DNA of 64,000 bases from Bradyrhizobium lablabi (GTDB taxonomy: Bacteria; Pseudomonadota; Alphaproteobacteria; Rhizobiales; Xanthobacteraceae). Both the position numbers and the translations under genes were made by a program. Where the stretch lies: positions 62,001 to 126,000 of the forward strand of contig NZ_JAFCLN010000007.1 of assembly GCF_018129385.1 (NCBI RefSeq), given 5' to 3'. Position 1 is the first letter of the stretch, and each line of letters opens with the position of its first letter. Below the pieces are notes generated by a model, which saw only the letters and a list, made by a program, of their open reading frames with translations, was not told where the DNA came from and searched no databases. Positions 8,586 through 18,538 of the stretch are shown here, one piece after another.

Positions 8586-8702
8586 TCACTTCCACGGCGT
8601 AACCGGCGGCACTTTGCCGGTGGCCGGCGGCATGTCGCCGGTCTTGAAATCCGCAGGGCTGTCAATCTCGATGTATTTGCCGACGGCCGCGAGCTTGTTC
8701 AT
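8586..8702 (-). CDS. Possible 38-residue microprotein
   Basis: The ATG at 8702 has a perfect GGAGG ribosome-binding site six bases upstream, the best in this stretch. The peptide opens MNKLAAVGKYIEID and continues with a Pro/Gly/Thr-rich tail ending TPWK. Too short for family assignment. Start context and codon use favour a real gene; length and lack of known homologues argue caution. Confidence 0.45.
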   Translation of the reverse strand: MNKLAAVGKYIEIDSPADFKTGDMPPATGKVPPVTPWK

Positions 8703-9002
8703 TGAAGCCTCCATGTTCTCATCTCGTGAGCGCGCAAGGAGGCGGGCGTCCAAATTTTCGGCAGCGGCGCGTCGTTGCGGTCACGGCTGAAATGTTGCTA
8801 TGCGAAATTCGCGCCAGACGCGCTGCGCCGCATCATGCTGGTAATTGCAGGCGCAAAGCGCGGCTTCGAAAGCGAATCCGGGAGCGTCGCCGCAGCGGAC
8901 GTGCAATCGAAGCAGATGCGCCATGTGTGAGATGGCACGCGCTTGAGCAAAAGCTGCCCGCGGCCTGCGCCCGTCAAACGGGCAAGCCCGGCAATCCACT
9001 GC
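8703..9002. other. 300-bp stretch without a supported gene
   Basis: Between the microprotein start and the stop of the GST gene. Short Arg- and Ala-rich open frames occur on both strands, but none has a ribosome-binding site or recognisable content. It presumably holds the promoter of the microprotein pair. Confidence 0.4.
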
Positions 9003-9659
9003 CTAATATTCGACCTCGAGCTCCTCGATGTCGGCCGGCTCTTCCCTGGCGGCTTCGATCCACTCGACCATCTCCGGCATGGTCATGATGGTCTTCGCAT
9101 AAGCCGCAAGCCGCGGTTCGAGCTTGACGTCATAGGTCATGAAGCGCGTCACGACCGGCGCATACATCGCATCCGCCATGGTGCGGCCCTCGCCGAACAG
9201 GAATGGGCCGCCGGACTTTTCCAGGCACTCGCGCCAGATGGCGCAGACCCGGTCGATATCGGACTGCGCGCGCGACCAGATCTTGAAGCCCGGGAAATGT
9301 CCCTTGAGGTTGACCGGCAGCGAGGCGCGCAGCGTCGCAAAGCCGGAATGGATTTCGCCGCAGATCGAGCGGCAATGGGCGCGCTGGATGCGGTCAGCAG
9401 GCAATAGCCCGGCGTTCGGCCTGATCTCGTTGAGATACTCCGCGATGGCCAGCGTATCCCAGACGGTGGCGCCCTCGTGCCGCAGGCACGGCACCAAAAT
9501 CGACGATGACAGCAGGAGGATTTCCGCCCGCGCCGAGGCGTCATCCGATGCGGTGATGAGCTCCTCGAATTCGAGGCCCGCGAACTTTGCCAGCAGCCAG
9601 CCGCGCAGCGACCATGAGGAGTAATTCTTGCTGCTGATGGTCAGTGTCGTCTTCGCCAT
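9003..9659 (-). CDS. Glutathione S-transferase family protein
   Basis: 218 residues from the ATG at 9659. The N-terminal thioredoxin-like domain begins LTISSKNYSSWSLRGWLLAK, where a Ser near 10-15 is the likely glutathione-activating residue; SILVPCLRHEGATVWDTLAIAEYLNE (about 53-78) holds the cis-Pro and the conserved glutathione-contacting segment. The all-alpha C-terminal domain follows, with a typical TMADAMYAPVVTRF segment. Members conjugate glutathione or act as peroxidases or isomerases; the substrate cannot be inferred. No operon partner is evident. Confidence 0.88.
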   Translation of the reverse strand: MAKTTLTISSKNYSSWSLRGWLLAKFAGLEFEELITASDDASARAEILLLSSSILVPCLRHEGATVWDTLAIAEYLNEIRPNAGLLPADRIQRAHCRSICGEIHSGFATLRASLPVNLKGHFPGFKIWSRAQSDIDRVCAIWRECLEKSGGPFLFGEGRTMADAMYAPVVTRFMTYDVKLEPRLAAYAKTIMTMPEMVEWIEAAREEPADIEELEVEY

Positions 9660-9836
9660 ATGGCCTTCCCTCAACGCCTAACGCCTTCACGCATGTCTGA
9701 ACCGGCCGGCCTGCCGCCTGCCCGCTGCCTATGCATCCTGCATTTTTAGCAGCAAGCCACGTGCCAGTTTTCCGGGCCGTCGGGCCCCGCCTTGGCTTCG
9801 ATATTGCATGGCAATACCGGGCAAGGGCGGAAGTGA

Positions 9837-11060
9837 ATGATGTCAATGATCTACCAAGCCTACCAAAACCACATGGACCTGACCGCGCCATGGCGGACAG
9901 GGGCTTCCGCCGCGCTCAGATATCTCAACCTGGTGCCGCAGGGGACTTCGGACCGGTTCGTCGGGCGGATCGCCGCAGCGCTCGAACTGATCTCCCGCTC
10001 GGCGCTGACCTACACCCGTCCCGCCTACGGCATCGACAGCGTGATGGTGGGCAACCGCGAATTGGCCGTCACCGAAGAGGTGGTTTATTCGACGCCATTC
10101 GGCTCGCTGCTGCGCTTCAAGAAAGAGGATGTGCCGGGGCAGCCGAAAATGTTGCTGGTGGCGCCGATGTCCGGCCATTTCGCGACGCTGTTGCGCGGCA
10201 CCGTGAAGACCCTGCTACAGGACCACGACGTCTACATCACCGACTGGCACAATCCGCGCGACATCCCGGTCGACTATGGCGGGTTTGGGCTCGAGGACTA
10301 CACCGATCATCTGATCAGCTTCCTGACCGTGCTCGGCCCCCGCTCGCACATGGTGGCGATCTGCCAGCCCTCGGTGTCGGCGCTGGCCGCCGCGGCGATC
10401 ATGTGCGAGGACGATCATCCGGCGCGGCCGGCGACATTGACGCTGATGGCAGGTCCAATCGACACCCGCATCCAGCCCACCAAGGTCAACGAGTTTGCCA
10501 AGAGCAAGCCGATCACCTGGTTCGAGAGCAATCTGATCAACTACGTGCCGGTGCAGTGCAAGGGCGCGTTCCGGCAGGTCTATCCCGGCTTCGTGCAGCT
10601 CACCGCCTTCGTCTCGATGAATCTCGAGCGCCACATCAAGCAGCACATGGATCTGGCCCATCACCTCGCCAAGGGCGATAAGGAAAAGGCCGACGTCATC
10701 AAGACGTTTTACGACGAGTACTTTGCCGTCATGGATTTGCCCGCGGAGTTCTACATCGAGACCGTGCGCGACGTGTTCCAGGAGCATCTGCTGCCGCAGG
10801 GCAGGCTGATGCATCGCGGCCGGCCCGTGAATCCCGCCGCCATCCGGCGGATGGGCCTGATGACGGTGGAGGGCGAGAAGGACGACATCTGCTCGATCGG
10901 CCAGACGCTGGCGGCGCAAGACCTTTGCACCGGCGTGCGCGCTTATCGAAGGGTGCATCACATGCAGGCCGGCGTCGGCCACTACGGGGTGTTCTCGGGC
11001 CGGAAATGGAACAACGAGATCTATCCGCTATTGCGGGATTTCGTGCATGTAAATTCGTAA
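9837..11060 (+). CDS. phaZ: Intracellular polyhydroxyalkanoate (PHB) depolymerase
   Basis: 407 residues, the usual size of the intracellular PhaZ1 family that degrades amorphous poly-3-hydroxybutyrate granules to oligomers or monomers. The alpha/beta-hydrolase nucleophile is Cys176 in ICQPSV, in place of the Ser of a lipase box, as known for the Ralstonia enzyme. The catalytic His is probably His382 in GVGHYGVFSG, and the Asp lies in the GEKDDIC segment. The segment ITDWHNPRDIP is also a family hallmark. The start is one of two consecutive ATG codons (9837 or 9840) after GGAAG. It stands alone, with no phasin or PHA synthase gene nearby. Confidence 0.92.
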   Translation: MMSMIYQAYQNHMDLTAPWRTGASAALRYLNLVPQGTSDRFVGRIAAALELISRSALTYTRPAYGIDSVMVGNRELAVTEEVVYSTPFGSLLRFKKEDVPGQPKMLLVAPMSGHFATLLRGTVKTLLQDHDVYITDWHNPRDIPVDYGGFGLEDYTDHLISFLTVLGPRSHMVAICQPSVSALAAAAIMCEDDHPARPATLTLMAGPIDTRIQPTKVNEFAKSKPITWFESNLINYVPVQCKGAFRQVYPGFVQLTAFVSMNLERHIKQHMDLAHHLAKGDKEKADVIKTFYDEYFAVMDLPAEFYIETVRDVFQEHLLPQGRLMHRGRPVNPAAIRRMGLMTVEGEKDDICSIGQTLAAQDLCTGVRAYRRVHHMQAGVGHYGVFSGRKWNNEIYPLLRDFVHVNS

Positions 11061-11189
11061 GGGGCGCCCTCCCCTTCGCAGACCATGCATGCGATCTGAC
11101 TTATAGCCGCAGGGAGGCAGGGGAATCCGCAACCCACGCCTTGGCGTAACGCCTATAATGCCGCTGGATTCGAGTTCCAGGCAGGTGCA

Positions 11190-14030
11190 ATGGCGAGGCG
11201 AGAGATATCGTTCGGGCCGTTTCGATTCGACGCGGCGGCCCGTACATTATGGGATGGAAGCGTCCCGGTCAGACTTGGCTCCCGAGCGTCGGCAATCCTG
11301 GGCCTCCTCCTCGAAGCACCCGGCGAACGCGTCAGCCGGGATACCCTGATCCAGCGCGCCTGGTACGGCCTGCACGTTGATCAGGCCAACTTGCGGGTCC
11401 AGATCTCGGGTCTCCGAAAAGCTCTGCGGGAATTTGGCGGCGCAATCCGGGCCGATCCATCTCAAGGCTACCGTTTCGTCGCCGATGTTGTCGTGGCGGA
11501 GCCGGCCAGCCGCCCCTTCGAAAGCCAGAAGCGGTTCCGCGTTCCCGGAATGGTCGTAAAGCCGATAGGTCGCGAAGCGGAAGCGGCCGGCATTCATGAG
11601 CTGTTCAAGAGCCGCCGCCTTGTGACGATACTTGGCCCCGGCGGCATCGGGAAGACAACCATTGCACTGCAAGTCGCGAATGATCGGGCAGCGAAATACG
11701 CCGATGGCGTCTGCTTCGCCGATCTTGGCCGGGTATCCTCGGCTGATCTGGTCTATTCCGTTGTGGCGAATGCAATCGAGCTAGGGCTAAGAGAATGGCC
11801 GCAAATCGACCATATCGTATCGGCACTGCGCGACAGGCGGATGCTTCTCGTCCTGGACTGTTGCGAGCATGTGCTCGATCCGGTAGCCAGGCTTGTCGAG
11901 AGCCTCCTCTCCAAAACGTCCTATGTGGATATTCTCGTTACGACGCGCGAGCCCCTGCAACTTGAACAAGAGGCAGCCTGGCGACTGGCGCCGCTGGCGG
12001 TCCCTCCAAAGGCTGTCGAAACTCTTGCTGACGACATCAAGGCATATTCGTCGGTTCAGCTATTCCTGAAATGCGTCGATCAGCGGGGGACAAACCTGCA
12101 TTTCGATGATCGCGCGGCCGCCGCTGTATCGGAGGTATGCCGACGACTCGATGGCATCCCGCTGGCAATCGAGATCGCAGCTTCCATGACTGCCGTGCTT
12201 GGCTTCCAGCAAGTCCTGCGCAGCCTCGACGAGCAATCATCGCTGCTCAATATCAGGCTCGATCGCCGAAGCGCCGTTCCCCGTCAACGATCGCTGTTCT
12301 CGACGATAGATTGGAGCTACAGCCTGCTATCCAAGGACGAGCAAGCCGCGCTCCGGCGACTGGCGTGCTTTGCCGGCGCCTTCTCGATCGACGCCGGCAT
12401 CGCCGTGACAAGCGACGATCACCGCAGCGCAAATGATGCACGGGAAGTCATCCTGGGATTGTCTCGCCGCTCGCTTCTGTATTTCGATTCCCACTCAACG
12501 CTCACAGAGTATCGTCTGCTGGATACGACGCGAGCGTATATAGCCCAACTGGACGCTCCCGCCGGAGAGCTGGACACGGCGCAACGACGCCATGCGGAAT
12601 ACTTCCTTCGACTGCTCGACGCTATCGACTGGGACCTCCATGACGCCCAATCCGAGAACGCGAAGATGCGGGCTTACCTGGACGAAGTTCGCGTCGCCCT
12701 CGAATGGGCGTTTCGCAGGGATCCCGAGCTTGGCGTGCGACTTGTACTTGCCGCGGAAAAGCTCTGGCTGGCGCTCACGTCGCTGGTTCAAGGCGTGCCT
12801 TACCTGACGAAAGCACTGCAATTCGTGGAGAACAAATCGAATGTCGATGCCGCGGTGCGGTGCCGCTTGCTGGTATCGCTTGCATCCGCACAGGTGTACC
12901 TTCCGGGGTTCGAGGGCGCGAACCTGTACGAGCGTGCCTGGCAGGCGGCGCAACACGCAAAAGACGATTTCGCGGAGCTGCGAGCCCTCTACGGCATCAT
13001 CCAAAATCTGCTTCTGACCCGGCGCCCGGCGACACCTCATCTTCACGCCTTGGGCCAGGCGGCCGAGCGCTCGGACGATCCCAACGTGCATTACCTGCTT
13101 CAACGGATATCTGCATTCAACGATTTCGAAACCTCCGCCATACGGTCGGCCCACCAGAAGTTCGAAACGTTCCTGCACGACTGTCCGTCGATCTCCAGAA
13201 GCTCCTACTTGTATTTCGGAGGCATCGACTCGTTCATCTCCTGCAAGATCGGACTGGCTCTCGCCAAATATTACATGGGGTATTGTGAGCAGGCATTGTC
13301 GCTTGCAAACACGGCGGTCGACGAAGCCGAGGTGCAAGGACATCTAACGACCAACTATTTCGTACTTGCGCAAGGTGCCTTATGGGTGAACGTCGCCTCG
13401 GGAGAATTTGATCGCGCACACGGCTATCTTCAACGATTGAATGAAATCTCGCGGCTCTATCGGCCGTGGCACGCCGTCGCGGAGGCATTTCGAGCCCTTC
13501 TCCTCAAATATGCCTCCGGCGATGCCCAAACCTGCGCGCGCATCCTGACTGATTGCCTGGCAGACGAGTTCATCGTCAAGACCGGTTCGCTTCATCCGAT
13601 TCTGTGGGTCGAACTGGCGGACTCGCGGCGCATCATTGGCGATCTGGACGGTGCAGATTCGGCACTCGAAAAAGCAATGAGCCAGTGCCTTGGGCCCTCC
13701 GACGTTCGTCTCATCGGCAAGCATAATGCAATCCTCGCCCGGGTTCTCATGGCCCGTAATCGCCCGGGCGATCTTGATGCGGCACGCGAACTGCTCAGAC
13801 ACGCCATCGATCTGAGCAGGCAATACGATTTCTATCTCTATGAATGCGAAGCGACGGTTGGACTTGCCGAACTCGAACGCCTCGCGGGGCAACCGTCAGC
13901 GGCTCGCCATGCGCTTATCCATCTTCTATCCAACGTTGGGGACAGACGGCAGGTACCGTTCCTTGCCCGCGCGCGAACCATCCTGATTGAGATCGACATT
14001 TCCGCGCCTTCCGGCAGCGTTTCGACGTAA
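11190..14030 (+). CDS. Winged-helix / NB-ARC-like NTPase / helical-repeat transcription regulator
   Basis: 946 residues. Residues 1-100 form an OmpR/PhoB-type winged helix ([16 protein letters not shown], then [16 protein letters not shown] and GYRFVADV). An NTPase domain follows, with P-loop GPGGIGKTT (149-157) and Walker [11 protein letters not shown] (219-228). The C-terminal 450 residues are helical and resemble TPR-like repeats. This is the architecture of large signal-dependent regulators related to AfsR/SARP-like and MalT-like proteins: ATP-controlled oligomerisation drives DNA binding, and the repeats sense a ligand or partner. No receiver domain is present. It is followed by the iorAB cluster 240 bp downstream on the same strand and could control it (inference). 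Confidence 0.85.
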   Translation: MARREISFGPFRFDAAARTLWDGSVPVRLGSRASAILGLLLEAPGERVSRDTLIQRAWYGLHVDQANLRVQISGLRKALREFGGAIRADPSQGYRFVADVVVAEPASRPFESQKRFRVPGMVVKPIGREAEAAGIHELFKSRRLVTILGPGGIGKTTIALQVANDRAAKYADGVCFADLGRVSSADLVYSVVANAIELGLREWPQIDHIVSALRDRRMLLVLDCCEHVLDPVARLVESLLSKTSYVDILVTTREPLQLEQEAAWRLAPLAVPPKAVETLADDIKAYSSVQLFLKCVDQRGTNLHFDDRAAAAVSEVCRRLDGIPLAIEIAASMTAVLGFQQVLRSLDEQSSLLNIRLDRRSAVPRQRSLFSTIDWSYSLLSKDEQAALRRLACFAGAFSIDAGIAVTSDDHRSANDAREVILGLSRRSLLYFDSHSTLTEYRLLDTTRAYIAQLDAPAGELDTAQRRHAEYFLRLLDAIDWDLHDAQSENAKMRAYLDEVRVALEWAFRRDPELGVRLVLAAEKLWLALTSLVQGVPYLTKALQFVENKSNVDAAVRCRLLVSLASAQVYLPGFEGANLYERAWQAAQHAKDDFAELRALYGIIQNLLLTRRPATPHLHALGQAAERSDDPNVHYLLQRISAFNDFETSAIRSAHQKFETFLHDCPSISRSSYLYFGGIDSFISCKIGLALAKYYMGYCEQALSLANTAVDEAEVQGHLTTNYFVLAQGALWVNVASGEFDRAHGYLQRLNEISRLYRPWHAVAEAFRALLLKYASGDAQTCARILTDCLADEFIVKTGSLHPILWVELADSRRIIGDLDGADSALEKAMSQCLGPSDVRLIGKHNAILARVLMARNRPGDLDAARELLRHAIDLSRQYDFYLYECEATVGLAELERLAGQPSAARHALIHLLSNVGDRRQVPFLARARTILIEIDISAPSGSVST

Positions 14031-14142
14031 GCCCTCAAGCAGTCGGCCGGCCGGATCGTCAAGATTGGTCGATCCATCGGCGCCCGGCGTCGGGTCGAAC
14101 ACGCAGAACTCCCCGTGCGGAACCGGCGAACGTGCCGCCGGC

Positions 14143-14167
14143 GGGCCAAGGGCAGCCCGGCTGGCCC
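14143..14167 (+). terminator. GC-rich hairpin, possible terminator
   Basis: GGGCCA (14143-14148) pairs with TGGCCC (14162-14167) and an inner GGGC/GCCC pair extends the stem; TTCC follows. It lies about 110 bases after the large regulator gene and before iorA. The T-run is weak, so termination efficiency is uncertain. Confidence 0.4.
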
Positions 14168-14269
14168 TTCCCCGTAGAACTTAACATCTTTTTACAGGCG
14201 ATTTGGCCGTCGCCGGGTTACTCCGTTTGTCACCTTGAACGGCTGATATCAGACGAGGGAGCTATCGAA

Positions 14270-14734
14270 ATGATCGAGCTCACGGTCAACGGCACCAAAC
14301 ACCAGGTCGACGTTGTTCCCGAGATGCCCTTGCTTTGGGTGCTGCGCGACGAACTCGGTATCACCAGTCCGAAATACGGCTGCGGAGTCGCGCAATGCGG
14401 CGCCTGCACCGTTCGGATCAACGGAAAGGCCGTCCGTTCCTGTCAGGCGTATATCGGCGACGTCGCCGGCCAATCCGTCGTCACGATCGAAGGGTTGGAT
14501 AACAGGGACCAGCACCCGGTTTTGCAGGCCTGGATCGAACATCAGGTCCCGCAGTGCGGCTATTGCCAGACCGGCCAGATCATGCAGGCCATCTCGCTTC
14601 TGGAACAGATCTCCAGGCCTACCGACGAGCAGATCAATCAGGTGATGTCCGGCAATCTATGCCGCTGCGGCACCTATCCGCGCATTCGCGCTGCGATCCA
14701 TGCGGCGGCGGCAAAAAAGATGGCGGAGAAGTGA
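14270..14734 (+). CDS. iorA: Isoquinoline 1-oxidoreductase-type [2Fe-2S] subunit
   Basis: 154 residues, the small iron-sulfur subunit of a molybdenum hydroxylase of the xanthine dehydrogenase superfamily. The N-terminal plant-type [2Fe-2S] site reads [11 protein letters not shown] with a fourth Cys in KAVRSC; the C-terminal helical [2Fe-2S] site reads [12 protein letters not shown] and [11 protein letters not shown]. It passes electrons from the Mo-cofactor subunit, which is encoded one base after its stop. The start at 14270 follows GAGGGA. Members are small compared with xanthine dehydrogenase because the FAD subunit is absent, so electrons leave by a cytochrome; a diheme cytochrome gene is third in this operon. 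Confidence 0.93.
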   Translation: MIELTVNGTKHQVDVVPEMPLLWVLRDELGITSPKYGCGVAQCGACTVRINGKAVRSCQAYIGDVAGQSVVTIEGLDNRDQHPVLQAWIEHQVPQCGYCQTGQIMQAISLLEQISRPTDEQINQVMSGNLCRCGTYPRIRAAIHAAAAKKMAEK

Positions 14735-14735
14735 G

Positions 14736-16994
14736 ATGGGCGACTTGCAGCGCATTTCCCGCCGGGCTTTTGTTTTCGGCTCCGCCGCCATCGCCGGCGG
14801 CATCGCTTTCGGCTCCTACAGCAATGCCGAACCAGCGGCCACGACGGCCGCGAACGGCAATCCATTGGCCGCCGGCCTCGGGCCCAACTCGGTGAGCTTC
14901 AATCCCTGGGTCGAGATCAGCCCGGAGAAAATAACGCTCATCGCACAACACGCCGACATCGGTCAGGGCGTCGGCTCCGTGCAGCCGATCATGATCGCCG
15001 AAGAGATGGATCTCGATCCCGGCCAGTTCGAAATCCGGTTCGCAGGGCCCAGCCCCGCCTACTTCAACACGGGTTTTGCAGACGAGCTGGCGCCGTTTCT
15101 GGCGGCAGACCAGAGTCACGCGGCCGAAGAAGCGCGCGCCGCCGCGCTCGAAAATCTCAGAAAGTCCGGCCTCCAGATGACGGGCGGCTCGAGCACGATC
15201 CCGGATACGTACGAAAAGCTGCGCATGGCCGGCGCGGTCGCGCGCGAGACATTGAAGGCCGCGGCGGCCAAACGTTCCGGCGTTGCCGTAGCCGACATTC
15301 GCACCCGGTCCGGCCAGGTGATCCTGCCCGACGGGACAAAAATCCCCTACGTCGAACTCGCAGCGGAAGCCGCCAAGATTCCACCGGTCCTCGACGCCAA
15401 GCCCCGCGATCCCTCCAAATGGCGAATGCTGGGCAAGCCGATGACGCGCCTCGATATCAGGTCGAAGGTGATGGGAGAGTTGAAGTTCGGCATCGATCTG
15501 AAGATGGACGGCATGCTGTTCGCATCCGTCAAGCTCAACCCCAACAAGGGTCAGCCCCTCAAATCGTACGATGCAAGCAAGGCCCAATCGATGCCGGGGG
15601 TCAAAAAAATCCTCGAAATCAAGAATGGCGTTGCAGTGGTCGCAACCAATAGCTGGTACGCGATGCGGGCGGTCGAAGCCATCGATTGCAAGTGGGCGCC
15701 CTCGACATATCCCGCCGAGCAAGCCGACCACTGGAAGATCCTGGAAGCATCGTTCAAGCCGAAATTCCTGGGCAAGGAATGGCGAAAGATCGGCAATGTC
15801 GATGCCGGTTTGAAGGGAGGCACACAGCTCAAGGCGGAGTATCGCGCGCCCTATGTGGCGCATCAGCCCTTGGAGCCGCTGAACGGGATTGCCATCGTCT
15901 CCGATAAGGGGATGGAAATCTGGGTCGGCCATCAAAGCCCTCAGGCCGTGCAGTACGTCGCGGCGACGGCGATCGGCCTCAAGCCGGGACAGGTGACCTT
16001 TCACAATCAGTGGACCGGCGGAAGCTTTGGGCACCGTCTCGAATTCGAGAACGTTCGTGTCCTGGCCGAGATCGCCAACCAGATGAAGGGAACGCCGATC
16101 AAGCTTGTGTTCTCGCGCGAGGAGGACTTCCTCCAGGATATTCCGCGGCAGATTTCAGTCGCGCGATACAAGGGTAGCGTCAAGAACGGGAAGATCGTCG
16201 CGGCGGACTTGCAATTGGCGGCAACGGCGCCGTTGAAAGGGCTGCTCGAGCGCATGGGCGCGCCCTCGAAGGATCCGGACGCTCAATTGGCCGCCGGCCT
16301 GTGGAATGTCTACTACGACATCCCGAATTTTCGGGCCACGAGCTATGAGGCGCAGGGACTATCCCCGTCCACGACCTGGCGGTCGGTCGGCGCCTCGACA
16401 GCCGGTTTCTTCACCGAGAGCTTCATCGACGAACTCATCCATGCGGCGGGCCTTGACCCGATGAAGGGGCGCATAGAAATGTGCACGGTCCCGCACTACC
16501 GAAAGGTGCTGGAGACGGTCGCCGAGATGTCTGACTGGAAGGGACCGCTCGGCAAGGGCAAGGGGCGCGGCGTGGCGTTCGTCGAATCGTTCGGGACGCC
16601 AACCGCCGAAGTCGTCGAAGTGACGATGACCGACAGAGGCATCAGGATCGACAAGGTCTGGGTCGCGGTTGACGTCGGAAAGGTCGTCGATCCCATCAAC
16701 TTCCAGAACCAGGTGCAGGGAGGCGTCGTCTGGGGCCTCGGCCACGCCATCAACTGCGAACTCACTTACGCCAAGGGCGCGGTGCAGCAGACCAATTACC
16801 ACCACCACGAAGCCATGCGGCTGTACCAATGTCCGGAAATCGAAGTCCGCGGGCTCGAGAACGATCCAAAAGTGAGAGGCGTCGGAGAGCCGCCCGTTCC
16901 TCCCGCGGCCCCCGCGCTGGCCAACGCGATCTTCGCAGCGACCGGACGACGCATCCGCGAAATGCCGTTCAACAAGTTCATCGATTTCGTGTGA
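14736..16994 (+). CDS. iorB: Isoquinoline 1-oxidoreductase-type molybdopterin subunit, Tat-exported
   Basis: 752 residues. The N-terminus ISRRAFVFGSAAIAGGIAF carries a twin-arginine signal, so the folded complex is probably carried to the periplasm with IorA as partner. The rest is a molybdopterin-cytosine-dinucleotide enzyme of the aldehyde/aromatic-hydroxylase type: QGVGSVQPIMIAEEMD near 85, GGSFGHRLEFENV (about 430) and the C-terminal GVGEPPVPPAAPALANAI with the probable catalytic Glu. Such enzymes hydroxylate N-heteroaromatics or oxidise aldehydes using water; the true substrate is unknown. ATG at 14736 comes one base after the iorA stop, so the two are translationally coupled. Confidence 0.93.
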   Translation: MGDLQRISRRAFVFGSAAIAGGIAFGSYSNAEPAATTAANGNPLAAGLGPNSVSFNPWVEISPEKITLIAQHADIGQGVGSVQPIMIAEEMDLDPGQFEIRFAGPSPAYFNTGFADELAPFLAADQSHAAEEARAAALENLRKSGLQMTGGSSTIPDTYEKLRMAGAVARETLKAAAAKRSGVAVADIRTRSGQVILPDGTKIPYVELAAEAAKIPPVLDAKPRDPSKWRMLGKPMTRLDIRSKVMGELKFGIDLKMDGMLFASVKLNPNKGQPLKSYDASKAQSMPGVKKILEIKNGVAVVATNSWYAMRAVEAIDCKWAPSTYPAEQADHWKILEASFKPKFLGKEWRKIGNVDAGLKGGTQLKAEYRAPYVAHQPLEPLNGIAIVSDKGMEIWVGHQSPQAVQYVAATAIGLKPGQVTFHNQWTGGSFGHRLEFENVRVLAEIANQMKGTPIKLVFSREEDFLQDIPRQISVARYKGSVKNGKIVAADLQLAATAPLKGLLERMGAPSKDPDAQLAAGLWNVYYDIPNFRATSYEAQGLSPSTTWRSVGASTAGFFTESFIDELIHAAGLDPMKGRIEMCTVPHYRKVLETVAEMSDWKGPLGKGKGRGVAFVESFGTPTAEVVEVTMTDRGIRIDKVWVAVDVGKVVDPINFQNQVQGGVVWGLGHAINCELTYAKGAVQQTNYHHHEAMRLYQCPEIEVRGLENDPKVRGVGEPPVPPAAPALANAIFAATGRRIREMPFNKFIDFV

Positions 16995-17003
16995 GGGTGA
17001 GCC

Positions 17004-17630
17004 ATGAAGGCATCTCTGATCGCGATAGCATTCGCCGTCACATCGATCGCGGCCCTCACCGGGATTGTCGTGGCCAAGGACCAGAAAGATGCGCTGCCGC
17101 CGGGAAGCGTCAGCCGCGCCAAGGGGCTGGAGGCCTGGAAGAGAATTGAAGCCGTGGTGACCCATCCGCGTTGTGCCAACTGCCATGTCGACGCCAAGGC
17201 GATTCCGATCTGGACGCCGGCGGGCGAAAGCAAGCCGCGGGTGCATGGCATGGACATCCATGGCGGAGAGAGCCGCATCGGGACCGAGACAATCCATTGC
17301 TCGACTTGTCATATGACCTCCTCCCTGCCCAACCTCCCCGCCCCGGCGCCGCTGCGTGCCGGCATCGACTGGCAGCTCGCCCCGGTCGATTTCATCTGGT
17401 ACGGCAAGAGCGGCGCCGAGATTTGCGCGCAACTGAAGGATCCCAAGCGCAATGGCGGCCGCGACGCCGTGGCTCTTCTCGAACATCTGCGGCACGATGC
17501 ATCGTTAAACGGGTTCATCCCCCGCGCCTGGGAGCCCGGAGCAGGCCGCACGAAGCCGCCGGGCACCTTCGAAGATCATGTCAAGGACATGGCGCTGTGG
17601 GGAGCCGCGGGGCAGCCCTGCCCGAATTGA
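17004..17630 (+). CDS. Periplasmic diheme cytochrome c associated with iorAB
   Basis: 208 residues. A signal peptide (MKASLIAIAFAVTSIAALTG) is followed by two heme c sites, CANCH (about 57-61) and CSTCH (about 100-104). The gene starts nine bases after iorB and is almost certainly in its operon. Since IorAB lacks a flavin subunit, this protein is the likely electron acceptor that passes electrons to the respiratory chain (inference). Homologues are often annotated as an isoquinoline 1-oxidoreductase subunit. The segment after the second heme, with NGFIPRAWEPG, is conserved in that group as far as I recall. Confidence 0.85.
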   Translation: MKASLIAIAFAVTSIAALTGIVVAKDQKDALPPGSVSRAKGLEAWKRIEAVVTHPRCANCHVDAKAIPIWTPAGESKPRVHGMDIHGGESRIGTETIHCSTCHMTSSLPNLPAPAPLRAGIDWQLAPVDFIWYGKSGAEICAQLKDPKRNGGRDAVALLEHLRHDASLNGFIPRAWEPGAGRTKPPGTFEDHVKDMALWGAAGQPCPN

Positions 17631-17728
17631 CGCCTTCGTAGTCGCCGCAAAGGGTGACGGCAGCCTCATTCAAGGCGTAACCTCGACGGCGAAGACGGCC
17701 CCCAGAGCCCGTCTCCGGAGGAACCGTC

Positions 17729-18526
17729 ATGCAGTTTTCAACAAGCGTGCGCGCGCTCGCAGGTGCCCTGTTCGCCCTGCTCCTTCTCACCGACAGCGCC
17801 GGCGCCGCCGAAATCCGGGTGATGATTTCTTCCGGGTTCTTCAGCGTCTACAAAGAACTCGGTCCCGCGTTTGAAAAGTCGACGGGGCACAAGCTCGTTA
17901 CCACGCGCGGTCCTTCGGTTGGCGATTCACCGGAAGCGATTCCGACGCGTTTGGCCCGTGGCGAGGAAGCAGATGTCGTGATCATGGACGGGATCGGCGT
18001 CGATCTGCTGGAACAACGCGATCTGGCTCGTCCCGGCAGCCGGCTGCCCCTTGCGGAATCATTCATCGGCATGGTCGTTCGAGCAGGTCAAGCCAAGCCC
18101 GACATCAGCACGATGGATGGGCTGCGCAACGCACTGCTCGCAGCCAAGTCCATCGCGGTTTCGGACAGTTCGAGCGGCACATATTTATCGACAATCGGAT
18201 TCAAGAAGCTCGGCGTCGCCGACGATATTTCCGGCAAGACCCGCAAGATTCGCGGACCTCCTTCGGGCGAATTGGTGGCCGCGGTCGTTGCCCGCGGGGA
18301 AGCGGAAGTCGGTTTTCAGCAGGTCCCCGAACTGATCCATGTCCCGGGTGTCGATTTCGTCGGCACGGTACCGTCAGAAGTTCAGCCGCCGACCCTTTTT
18401 GTCGGCGCGTTGCCCAAGAATTCCCAACATCCCGACACCGCGATCGCGCTGATGCGCTTCCTCTCCTCTGCCGAGGCCGCTGAAGTCATCACCAAAGCGG
18501 GATTGAAGCCATTGCAGCCACGTTGA
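17729..18526 (+). CDS. ModA-like periplasmic substrate-binding protein
   Basis: 265 residues with a signal peptide ending near AGA at about 26. The mature protein has the two-lobe binding-protein pattern of the molybdate/sulfate class: EIRVMISSGFFSVYKELGPAFEKSTGH, then EEADVVIMDGIGVDLL and VAAVVARGEAEVGFQQVPEL. No ModB/ModC permease or ATPase genes follow, so it is an orphan binding protein. It may bind an oxyanion or a small organic acid. It sits 98 bases after the iorAB-cytochrome operon, which needs molybdenum, so a role in that system is tempting but unproven. Confidence 0.8.
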   Translation: MQFSTSVRALAGALFALLLLTDSAGAAEIRVMISSGFFSVYKELGPAFEKSTGHKLVTTRGPSVGDSPEAIPTRLARGEEADVVIMDGIGVDLLEQRDLARPGSRLPLAESFIGMVVRAGQAKPDISTMDGLRNALLAAKSIAVSDSSSGTYLSTIGFKKLGVADDISGKTRKIRGPPSGELVAAVVARGEAEVGFQQVPELIHVPGVDFVGTVPSEVQPPTLFVGALPKNSQHPDTAIALMRFLSSAEAAEVITKAGLKPLQPR

Positions 18527-18538
18527 CACTTAATCCCA

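Noticed and set aside
14634..16034. A 466-codon minus-strand frame opposite iorB
   Set aside because: Antisense shadow with no recognisable content; iorB is unmistakable on the other strand.
17631..17728. Leader of the ModA-like gene considered as a molybdenum-cofactor riboswitch
   Set aside because: Only a weak ACGCCTT/AAGGCGT pairing is visible and none of the conserved core segments of that riboswitch could be recognised.
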